Assembly: GCA_002733645.1 (NCBI GenBank)
Contig: NVWL01000048.1
Coordinates: forward strand, 1-64,000
Direction: 5' to 3'
DNA from: Oceanobacter sp.
GTDB lineage: Bacteria; Pseudomonadota; Gammaproteobacteria; Pseudomonadales; Oceanobacteraceae
DNA length: 64,000 nt
This document shows positions 55,550 to 61,915 of the stretch, piece by piece. How positions within the stretch are numbered: the stretch's first letter is position 1; each line of letters begins with the position of its first letter. Position numbers and translations under genes: made by a program. The notes under the pieces were generated by a model. It did no database searches. It was given only the letters and a program-made list of their open reading frames with translations, and had not been told where the DNA came from.

Positions 55550-55571
55550 TATACCCCTAAAAATACCCCCT
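55550..55571. repeat. Tandem arm-type sites, right end
   Basis: ATACCCCTAAAA (55550-55561) followed by ATACCCCCTA (55562-55571) mirrors the exact pair at 51120-51143. GGGGGGTATGG at 55522-55532 is a further, opposite-facing match. These are candidate integrase arm sites. Confidence 0.6.
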
Positions 55572-55682
55572 ATGGTTATAGGTTGTCTATGGTCAATTCT
55601 GGATGTAGGGTAATGAGGCGGCTAGTATTTATAGGGGTTTTAGGTATTTTGCGGATATTCTAGGAAGGCTTTGGAATACTTT

Positions 55683-55698
55683 ATGGTCTCCCCACAGG
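55683..55698. repeat. attR: tRNA 3' end repeat
   Basis: ATGGTCTCCCCACAGG matches attL at 51043-51058 exactly. It is part of the tRNA-Arg gene's 3' end, so integration kept the gene intact. Confidence 0.9.
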
Positions 55699-55759
55699 GA
55701 CTCGAACCCCGATCGATCGCTTAGGAGGCGACTGCTCTATCCTGTTGAGCTATAGAGAG
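55684..55759 (-). tRNA. tRNA-Arg (anticodon CCU)
   Basis: A 76-base cloverleaf on the minus strand. The acceptor pairs C1-G72 through A7-T66 with two wobbles, discriminator A73 and encoded CCA. The anticodon stem-loop is GTCGC-CTCCTAA-GCGAT, giving CCU, which reads AGG. The T-arm has TTCGAGT. It is the integration site of the element and lies 41 bases from ycgR. Confidence 0.92.
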
Positions 55760-55800
55760 ACTGCGCAGGATTCTAGCGGCTGAGGCTATGGATGTCAGCC

Positions 55801-56544
55801 TTAGATGTTGTCTAATTCGCTTTTTTGTTGTTCTTTTATACGGCGTTCTTCCCATTGAAATTCGGTGATGAGCCGATCAACGTAGCGCTGCCCTTGTGGC
55901 GATAGGGTGGTGAAGGAAAACCCGCATAGTGTGCTGACTTCGTCGTCATGGAATACATGGCGTGCTTCTAGGCTGCAATCGAGGGTGTTTTCGCGATTAA
56001 ACCGGATGCGCGCTATGGGGATGTCACGGTTGTCTTCGAGTGTTTGTTTAATATCGCCATCGAAGCGGGCTTTAAAGCCACTGGAGGACATGTCGAGTAA
56101 GCGGCCTTCTATACCTTCTTCGTCGTTGTCGTCGATTTTAAGTGTGACGAGTATTTGATGGGCGGGTGGCACCATGACTCGGTAGGCGGTGCGACGCTGC
56201 AGGTAGAGTACTTCTTCGGGGAATTCACCACGGTACTGTTCGCTTTCTGGTTGATAGCGTAGGCGGCCTGTCATTCGAAATTCTATGTGTACACCTTGGC
56301 TGTCGCATTCTATTGAAAAGCGTTTGCCGCTGCGGATGAGGTCGTTGCCATGGAGTGGCGTGACTTTATCCATGAAGAAGCTGCGTGTCTTGAAGCTGCT
56401 GGAAGTGATGGCTGAGCGGTACTCACTGTCATCGCCGTCTACCTTGACGACAACAGGGCTACCCAGAAGGACGACTTTACGCAAGGCGCCATATACGTCT
56501 TCTGGGGTGTTGAGTAGATACTCTTGATTCATTTCTTCCTGCAT
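55801..56544 (-). CDS. ycgR: Flagellar brake protein YcgR (PilZ domain)
   Basis: A two-domain c-di-GMP receptor. The YcgR N-terminal domain is followed by a PilZ domain with the c-di-GMP motif QRRTAYRV and DMSSSGF. Bound to c-di-GMP it slows the flagellar motor. Starts at ATG 56544, or at ATG 56532 with AGGAAG upstream; GTG at 56547 is also possible. It is the last gene of the flgA/flgM/flgN leftward group, as in Pseudomonas. Confidence 0.93.
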   Translation of the reverse strand: MQEEMNQEYLLNTPEDVYGALRKVVLLGSPVVVKVDGDDSEYRSAITSSSFKTRSFFMDKVTPLHGNDLIRSGKRFSIECDSQGVHIEFRMTGRLRYQPESEQYRGEFPEEVLYLQRRTAYRVMVPPAHQILVTLKIDDNDEEGIEGRLLDMSSSGFKARFDGDIKQTLEDNRDIPIARIRFNRENTLDCSLEARHVFHDDEVSTLCGFSFTTLSPQGQRYVDRLITEFQWEERRIKEQQKSELDNI

Positions 56545-56644
56545 CACACTAATCCCACTCTGTTACCTCTTTGATCGGGCTTTGCTATGTTGATAATTTG
56601 GCTGCGCTTTCTCAAAACCGGCTGTGTCTCTGTTATTGGTTCGG

Positions 56645-57115
56645 CTAAGCCTCGATGCTCTGTTTGCCACGAAGCGCATTCGCTGCGCGACCATTTTCAT
56701 TATATAAGTGTGGATCATTATGCTGGGCATGCAAGATTTTCAGCTTCTGTTGAGTACGAAAGCGCATAGCAAGCACCATTTCATTGAGGCTGGCGGATAA
56801 CTGCCGGGTAGTTTCGTATTGTGCGGCAAGGGCTTGCCACAGTTCGAGGGCGATTGGTGTTTGTTGAAGGTCGGGGTGTTCGATACTTTTGGGGCTGTGT
56901 AGCAAGTTGTTATCGGTCATCCATTGCAAGCGTCTGCCTGCGGCGGCACGAAGATTTGCTACGGCGGTTTGTTTCAGAGGGTTTAGCCGCTCTAATTCAG
57001 AGGGCTGATTGTCGTTGAGTGCAACGACTTCCTGTTGCAGGAGATTATGTAGCTCACGGCTAGTGTCTAGCTCGGATGACAATAGCCGGGTAAAGTTTTC
57101 TGTATCCAACGACAT
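56645..57115 (-). CDS. flgN: Flagellar export chaperone FlgN
   Basis: A 156-residue helical chaperone that guides hook-filament junction proteins FlgK and FlgL to the export gate. FTRLLSSELDTSRELHNLLQQEVVALN starts a long coiled region, and ETTRQLSASLNEMVLAMRFRTQQKLK lies toward the end. The ATG at 57115 follows GAGGT; an upstream extension overlapping flgM is unlikely. It lies 10 bases after flgM. Confidence 0.85.
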   Translation of the reverse strand: MSLDTENFTRLLSSELDTSRELHNLLQQEVVALNDNQPSELERLNPLKQTAVANLRAAAGRRLQWMTDNNLLHSPKSIEHPDLQQTPIALELWQALAAQYETTRQLSASLNEMVLAMRFRTQQKLKILHAQHNDPHLYNENGRAANALRGKQSIEA

Positions 57116-57125
57116 GCTGATGACC

Positions 57126-57455
57126 TCAGAAGTTGAGTCGGTCCTCAAAATCAAGCATGTTTCCTGCCAGTTTTTCGTAGTCGATCTTATATTCGCCATT
57201 TTGTATGGCACTGCGAATACGCTCGACCGTTGCGTCATCAACGTCCTTCATGTCTTTTATCTCAGCTTCTATCTGCTGGATGCTTTTACTGCTGGCGCTT
57301 AATTTAACCTGGTCGGTTGCTGCGGCAGTGTCTTTAGCTTTGCTTTCCGTTGCAGTCGTTGTGTTTGGTTTTGCAGGTTCAGTACGACTTCGACTAGTGT
57401 CGACGTTGCCACCTGTGAATTTGTTTATGTTCATCATCATGTCTCCGAGCTTCAT
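57126..57455 (-). CDS. flgM: Anti-sigma-28 factor FlgM
   Basis: A 109-residue FlgM that binds FliA until exported through the finished hook. The C-terminal DQVKLSASSKSIQQIEAEI and VERIRSAIQNGEYKIDYEKLAGNML match the sigma-binding helices. The ATG at 57455 has AAGGAG six bases upstream and lies just downstream of the sigma-28 promoter at 57475-57501; an upstream in-frame codon at 57494 would be before transcription starts. ATG 57434 is another option. Confidence 0.9.
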   Translation of the reverse strand: MKLGDMMMNINKFTGGNVDTSRSRTEPAKPNTTTATESKAKDTAAATDQVKLSASSKSIQQIEAEIKDMKDVDDATVERIRSAIQNGEYKIDYEKLAGNMLDFEDRLNF

Positions 57456-57474
57456 GTGCACTCCTTCATAGTAG

Positions 57475-57501
57475 TTAACGGCAGCGGTTTTCATTACTTT
57501 A
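57475..57501 (-). promoter_or_regulatory. Sigma-28 (FliA) promoter of flgM
   Basis: On the minus strand TAAAGTAA and GCCGTTAA are separated by exactly 11 bases, close to the FliA consensus TAAAGTTT-N11-GCCGATAA. It lies about 20 bases before the flgM start. Confidence 0.85.
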
Positions 57502-57529
57502 GATAAATATTCATTTTATTTTTGAAATC

Positions 57530-58228
57530 TTATCGAACCTGTACTAACCCATCAGCAACGATCTCGGCATACACGGTGGAGCCGGATTGCTCGTTCTTTA
57601 CGCGGATGCGTTCGCCGATGTGTCCGGACGCCAGTGCTTTGCCTTTCATTTCAATGCTAATGCCTGGTCGCTGAAGCTTGATGGTTAGGGGCTGTCCGCG
57701 CTCAATGATGTCAAAGGGCTCTATCATGTCGGGAGTTAAGGGTGTCCCCTTTCGTATCGTTCGACGTGCCATCATTCCAACGACTTGTTCAGGTTCGTTG
57801 AAGTGTCCTTGATGTAAAGATGACGTATCCATTCGTACTAACGTCAAGTGATCGGCGTGTATCGGCCTGTCACGAATGACACCTTCCTTAAGAATAACGA
57901 CCATGTCGTAGACGTGTAATTCGATAGCAAGTGACTGTGTCCAATAGGGCGAGTCGCAGGAGAGCTCAATGCCATTTCGTCCCGGCTGCAAATTACGGAT
58001 AAAGTGTAATGCTCGTGGTGACTCACAGCTAGGCAGGGCATAGCCCGGCGTTAGTGTTGGAAAGCTGACCTCACTAAGTTCAGGGTCGCCGCCGAGTTGC
58101 TGCCAGCGCGTAATAATCTCTGAGCGCAATGACTCCTCCCACGCATGGACGGTATTTATAGTGCTACATAGCAGCAGAAAAAATGCAGCAAAAAGCCAAG
58201 CGCATCTCTTGTTCTCTACTATGCTCAT
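57530..58228 (-). CDS. flgA: Flagellar P-ring assembly chaperone FlgA
   Basis: A 232-residue periplasmic protein with a signal peptide (CAWLFAAFFLLLCST, cut around VHA). The C-terminal SAF-like domain has RTIRKGTPLTPDMIEP and the ending VYAEIVADGLVQVR, typical of FlgA. It chaperones FlgI into the P ring. ATG at 58228 (MSIVENKR) best frames the signal; an in-frame ATG at 58252 is possible. It is divergent from cheV. Confidence 0.9.
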   Translation of the reverse strand: MSIVENKRCAWLFAAFFLLLCSTINTVHAWEESLRSEIITRWQQLGGDPELSEVSFPTLTPGYALPSCESPRALHFIRNLQPGRNGIELSCDSPYWTQSLAIELHVYDMVVILKEGVIRDRPIHADHLTLVRMDTSSLHQGHFNEPEQVVGMMARRTIRKGTPLTPDMIEPFDIIERGQPLTIKLQRPGISIEMKGKALASGHIGERIRVKNEQSGSTVYAEIVADGLVQVR

Positions 58229-58254
58229 TGAAGATAAGTTAAAAGACGTCATGA

Positions 58255-58306
58255 ATCCGGCGCTTTCTTTGTGTGTGAACAGTGTTCAGCAAAGGTCATG
58301 CCGGAT
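58255..58306. promoter_or_regulatory. Nested inverted repeat between flgA and cheV
   Basis: A 52-base imperfect dyad: ATCCGGC (58255-58261) with GCCGGAT (58300-58306), CTTTG (58267-58271) with CAAAG (58290-58294), and a central TGAACA-G-TGTTCA (58276-58288). It lies in the short divergent gap and within the cheV leader. It could be a regulator site or an RNA structure. Confidence 0.55.
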
Positions 58307-58324
58307 CAGAAAAGAGAGGCATGC

Positions 58325-59254
58325 ATGGCAGGTGTACTTGAGTCGGTTAATCAACGAACAAAACTAGTCGGTGAAAACCGGTTAGAGCTGTTGTTGTTCC
58401 GTGTAGATGGTCCGCAGCTGTATGGCATTAATGTTTTCAAGGTTAAGGAAATCATTCAATGCCCCAAATTAACATCGCTACCAGGCAGTAATAAGGTGGT
58501 TCGTGGTGTCGTTCATATTCGCTCAGGCACGGTGCCGGTATTGGATATGAGTTTGGCGACTGGCAGTAGGGCAATTCCAAACCTAGAGCAGACCTTTGTC
58601 ATTATTACCGAGTACAACGGTAATACGCAGGGGTTTCTGGTGTCTTCTGTCGACAAAATTATCAACATGAACTGGGAACACATTCATCCGCCACCACGGG
58701 GAACCGGTCGTGAGCATTACCTGACGGCCGTCACGGATGTGGACAATCATATTGTTGAAATCATTGACGTGGAAAAAATCCTAGCTGAGGTTTCACCTGT
58801 GCGTGAAGACATCAGTGAAGGTATTGTGAATGATGAGGTTCGTAGCCAGGCCAGCGCTCGCAAAATACTTGTGGTGGATGATTCAAAAATCGCACGAAAG
58901 CAAATTACTCGATGCATTGAGAACTTAGGTGCAGAAGTGGTTGCGCTTGAAGATGGCCGACAAGCTTGGGAGCATTTGAAGGCGATTGTTGATAGAGGCG
59001 AGCGTGTTCAAGATGAGTACATGATGTTGATTTCAGATATTGAAATGCCTGAAATGGACGGCTATACGCTGGTGACCCACATTCGGAGTGAGGAGTCGAT
59101 GAAGGATTTTTACGTTGTTCTTCATTCTTCATTAAGTGGTGTTTTCAATAAAGCGATGGTTGAAAAAGTAGGTGCGAATGACTTTATTGCGAAATTCGAT
59201 CCTGATGTTCTTGCCGATAATGTTGTGACGCGTTTAGGTCATTTTAATCCCTAG
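58325..59254 (+). CDS. cheV: Chemotaxis protein CheV
   Basis: A 309-residue CheW-receiver fusion. The N-terminal CheW domain (LELLLFRVDGPQLYGINVFKVKEII) couples to receptors and CheA. The C-terminal receiver has DDSK near its start and phospho-acceptor Asp in LISDIEMPEMDG. The ATG at 58325 has GAGAGG upstream; an upstream in-frame start would have atypical sequence. It ends two bases before cheR. Confidence 0.94.
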   Translation: MAGVLESVNQRTKLVGENRLELLLFRVDGPQLYGINVFKVKEIIQCPKLTSLPGSNKVVRGVVHIRSGTVPVLDMSLATGSRAIPNLEQTFVIITEYNGNTQGFLVSSVDKIINMNWEHIHPPPRGTGREHYLTAVTDVDNHIVEIIDVEKILAEVSPVREDISEGIVNDEVRSQASARKILVVDDSKIARKQITRCIENLGAEVVALEDGRQAWEHLKAIVDRGERVQDEYMMLISDIEMPEMDGYTLVTHIRSEESMKDFYVVLHSSLSGVFNKAMVEKVGANDFIAKFDPDVLADNVVTRLGHFNP

Positions 59255-59256
59255 CT

Positions 59257-60111
59257 ATGAAACAACAGCACGAAAATATCGCCATTACTGCTGAGGAGTT
59301 TAACCGGTTTAGAATTCGTCTTGAATTTGCATCGGGTATTCTTCTGGGAGATGGCAAGGAATACTTGGTGGTCAGTCGTTTACGTAAGCTGCTGGGCCAA
59401 CGAAACTTGCCAAATTTTTCTGAGCTTATTTATTCAATGGAGCATGATCGTCAATTTGAGCGTCAGGTTGTTGATGCCATGACGACCAACGAAACGTTAT
59501 GGTTTCGTGATGCTCATCCGTACGACATTCTTCGAGAACGCCTTTTTCCTGAGCTTTCTAAAAACGCTGGGCCGATTAAGATTTGGTCCGCGGCCTGCTC
59601 AACGGGACAAGAGCCCTATTCAATTAAAATTCAGGAATGTGAATATCGCCGTCAAAGTACCGCGCGGTCGCTTTCGGATGTTCAAATACTGGCAACGGAT
59701 ATTTCACCCTCGGCATTGCAATTGGCTCGCCAAGGTTCCTACCCACAAATAGCGATTCGTCGCGGTATGCCTAAAGAACACCTTGATACTTATTTTGACG
59801 AAACTGGCGTGGATGAGTGGACCGCGAACAGTGCAATTCGCACAGGTATAGAGTTTCGCGAGTTTAATCTTCAAAACAGCTACACCAGCCTAGGCAAGTT
59901 CGATTTAATCTTTTGCCGCAATGTTTTGATTTATTTTTCAGCTGAGCGCAAGCGCGACATTCTTATTCGTATGCATGGTGCGTTAAAGGAAGGCGGCTAT
60001 CTTATCCTTGGTGCGTCTGAGGCGGTCAATAAACTGCAAGATTATTACGATATGGTGCAATGCCAGCCGGGTATTATTTACCGGGCAAAATCGGTTGCCG
60101 CTGGCAGGTAA
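59257..60111 (+). CDS. cheR: Chemotaxis protein methyltransferase CheR
   Basis: A 284-residue SAM methyltransferase for receptor glutamates. The N-terminal helical domain (EFNRFRIRLEFASGI) precedes TNETLWFRD, the SAM motif SAACSTGQEPYSI, ILATDISPSAL and FCRNVLIYFS. It lies two bases after cheV and ahead of the flgB operon. Confidence 0.95.
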   Translation: MKQQHENIAITAEEFNRFRIRLEFASGILLGDGKEYLVVSRLRKLLGQRNLPNFSELIYSMEHDRQFERQVVDAMTTNETLWFRDAHPYDILRERLFPELSKNAGPIKIWSAACSTGQEPYSIKIQECEYRRQSTARSLSDVQILATDISPSALQLARQGSYPQIAIRRGMPKEHLDTYFDETGVDEWTANSAIRTGIEFREFNLQNSYTSLGKFDLIFCRNVLIYFSAERKRDILIRMHGALKEGGYLILGASEAVNKLQDYYDMVQCQPGIIYRAKSVAAGR

Positions 60112-60182
60112 AGGCTTGCCGTTGCCGCTTGGTTATACCCTCTGAAAACCTCTAAGCTATTGAAATAACTACAAAAAATAAA

Positions 60183-60199
60183 TTGGCCCACGTCTTGCT
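60183..60199 (+). promoter_or_regulatory. Sigma-54 promoter of flgB operon
   Basis: TTGGCCCACGTCTTGCT has GG and GC exactly ten bases apart, the -24/-12 signature. It lies about 40 bases before flgB, in keeping with sigma-54/FlrC-type control of the rod and hook genes. Confidence 0.85.
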
Positions 60200-60234
60200 G
60201 TAAGACTCATATAGCAAACAGACGAGAGATGATT

Positions 60235-60642
60235 ATGGGCTCTATCAACTTTTCCAACGCACTGGGTATTCACGATGACGCAATGCAATTGCGTTCACGT
60301 CGAGCAGAAGTACTGGCCAACAATTTAGCCAACGCTGATACCCCTGGATTCAAGGCACGCGATGTCGATTTTAAAGCGATATTGGCAAATGCATCCAGCG
60401 CGGGAAAGTCATTAGATATGGCAACCACTCATAATGGTCATTTCGATTTATCGTCAGGCTCGGCCGGAGCATCTAACGATCTGATGTATCGCAACTCACT
60501 GCAACCATCCATTGATGGCAATACGGTTGATGCCCAAACCGAACAAGCAGAGTTTGCTCGTAATAGTCTTGATTACAACGCCAGTTTTGAGTTTCTCAGT
60601 GGCCGCTTCAAAGGCATGCGTAATGCCATTCGTGGAGAATAA
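60235..60642 (+). CDS. flgB: Flagellar proximal rod protein FlgB
   Basis: A 135-residue rod protein. FSNALGIHDDAMQLRSRRAEVLANNLANADTPGFKARD is the family N-terminus and ARNSLDYNASFEFLSGRFKGM the C-terminal helix. ATG at 60235 has GAGAG six bases upstream; ATG at 60229 adds two residues. It lies two bases before flgC. Confidence 0.94.
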   Translation: MGSINFSNALGIHDDAMQLRSRRAEVLANNLANADTPGFKARDVDFKAILANASSAGKSLDMATTHNGHFDLSSGSAGASNDLMYRNSLQPSIDGNTVDAQTEQAEFARNSLDYNASFEFLSGRFKGMRNAIRGE

Positions 60643-60644
60643 TT

Positions 60645-61094
60645 ATGTCACTGACTAGTGTATTAAATATTGCCGGTAGCGGAATGGCAGCCCAATCCAT
60701 TCGCCTCAATACCACGGCCAGTAACATTGCTAATGCGGACAGCGCCTCAAGCTCGGTTGATGAAACTTATCGCGCTCGTAAGCCTTGGTTTTCAGTCTTA
60801 GAAAAAGAAGCCAACGCAAAAAGTTTGGACACCAATGGTTTTATGAATACCGATGCTGCAATGGGGGCTGGGGTTAGAGTGGATGGCATTGTTGAAAAAG
60901 ACGCCCCGCTTCAAGCGCGATTTCAGCCAGACCACCCGATGGCAAATGACGACGGTTATGTGTATTACCCGAACGTCAATGTGGTGGAAGAAATGACCGA
61001 CATGATGTCGTCGTCACGTAGCTATCAGATGAATGTAGAGGTGCTTAAAACAGCAAAACAAATGCTGCAGCGCACGCTCACTCTGGGTCAGTAA
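60645..61094 (+). CDS. flgC: Flagellar proximal rod protein FlgC
   Basis: A 149-residue rod protein with the N-terminal VLNIAGSGMAAQSIRLNTTASNIANADSA and C-terminal MMSSSRSYQMNVEVLKTAKQMLQRTLTLGQ, as in the family. It follows flgB by two bases and precedes flgD by 12. Confidence 0.96.
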   Translation: MSLTSVLNIAGSGMAAQSIRLNTTASNIANADSASSSVDETYRARKPWFSVLEKEANAKSLDTNGFMNTDAAMGAGVRVDGIVEKDAPLQARFQPDHPMANDDGYVYYPNVNVVEEMTDMMSSSRSYQMNVEVLKTAKQMLQRTLTLGQ

Positions 61095-61106
61095 AAGGAG
61101 CTGATT

Positions 61107-61895
61107 ATGTCGATTAATGAAGTGAACAACAGCAATGCGATTCTCGATCAGTATCGCACGCCGACCCAGACCGAAAAGAAAGACAATGAGTTGGGTAAAA
61201 ATGCGTTTCTTGAGTTGATGGTTGCGCAACTAAACAACCAAAACCCGCTTGAGCCTACAGACAACCAAGCCTTTGTAGCCCAGCTTGCGCAGTTCTCGTC
61301 GGTGGAAGGCATCGATAATTTAAACGATACCGCACAAAGCATGGCCACTCAGTTTACGTCTAACGCGGCATTGCAGGCATCAAGTTTGGTTGGCCAAAGT
61401 GTCATCGTTGAAGGTAACACGACGGGATTATTAACCAATGGTGGCGTCGTCAGCGGGTATGTTGATGTCCCTGCGGCCACCGGTGATATCACTCTGACGA
61501 TTGAAAATGCAGCAGGGCAAACACTGGAGCAAATTCCGCTGGGTTCACATGATCAAGGTTCAATGTCGGTACGTTGGGATGGTTACAACATGATGCTTGA
61601 TGGCGACATTATTGACCTTGATCGTACGGCTATGAATTTGAAACAGTATATGCGCGATGAAAATGGCGACGTGGTAATGGATGACGATGGCAACCCTATT
61701 GAGAACGTGTACCCGCCGGGTCAATACGTATTTAAGCTCAGCGGCACAATCGCCGGTGAGAGTGAGCAACTTGATATGCAGATGAGCTCACGTGTCGATA
61801 GCGTCACCATGAATTCTGGTGGTGAAGTGACGCTCAATCTAACTGGTGGCGAGCGCGCTACCTTAGCTCAGATTAAACAAATTCTGGACGCCTGA
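61107..61895 (+). CDS. flgD: Hook-assembly cap protein FlgD with an insertion
   Basis: A 262-residue hook cap scaffold. KNAFLELMVAQLNNQNPLEPTDNQAFVAQLAQFS is the conserved N-terminus and VRWDGYN begins the Ig-like part. Between WDGYN and PPGQYVFKL lie about 40 extra residues (about 161-202), including DENGDVVMDDDGNP, an acidic loop of Ca-binding look. E. coli FlgD is 231 residues. The neighbouring FlgE is also enlarged. Confidence 0.92.
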   Translation: MSINEVNNSNAILDQYRTPTQTEKKDNELGKNAFLELMVAQLNNQNPLEPTDNQAFVAQLAQFSSVEGIDNLNDTAQSMATQFTSNAALQASSLVGQSVIVEGNTTGLLTNGGVVSGYVDVPAATGDITLTIENAAGQTLEQIPLGSHDQGSMSVRWDGYNMMLDGDIIDLDRTAMNLKQYMRDENGDVVMDDDGNPIENVYPPGQYVFKLSGTIAGESEQLDMQMSSRVDSVTMNSGGEVTLNLTGGERATLAQIKQILDA

Positions 61896-61915
61896 TCCAG
61901 CAGAGGAGTAGCAAT

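Larger units (their letters stand above)
51043..55698. mobile_element. Compact tRNA-Arg integrative element (about 4.6 kb)
   Basis: The element is bounded by exact 16-bp repeats ATGGTCTCCCCACAGG at 51043-51058 and 55683-55698. The right copy is the 3' end of an intact tRNA-Arg(CCU) gene. Inside are a P4-type integrase, AlpA, two small leftward genes, a 45-codon linking ORF, an unrecognised 310-residue gene, an outer-membrane barrel gene and three iteron-like repeats. The leftward genes from the integrase down are closely spaced and could form one transcript. There is no transposase, primase, helicase, capsid or conjugation gene. This suggests a satellite or cryptic integrative element that depends on other functions to move. 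Confidence 0.9.
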
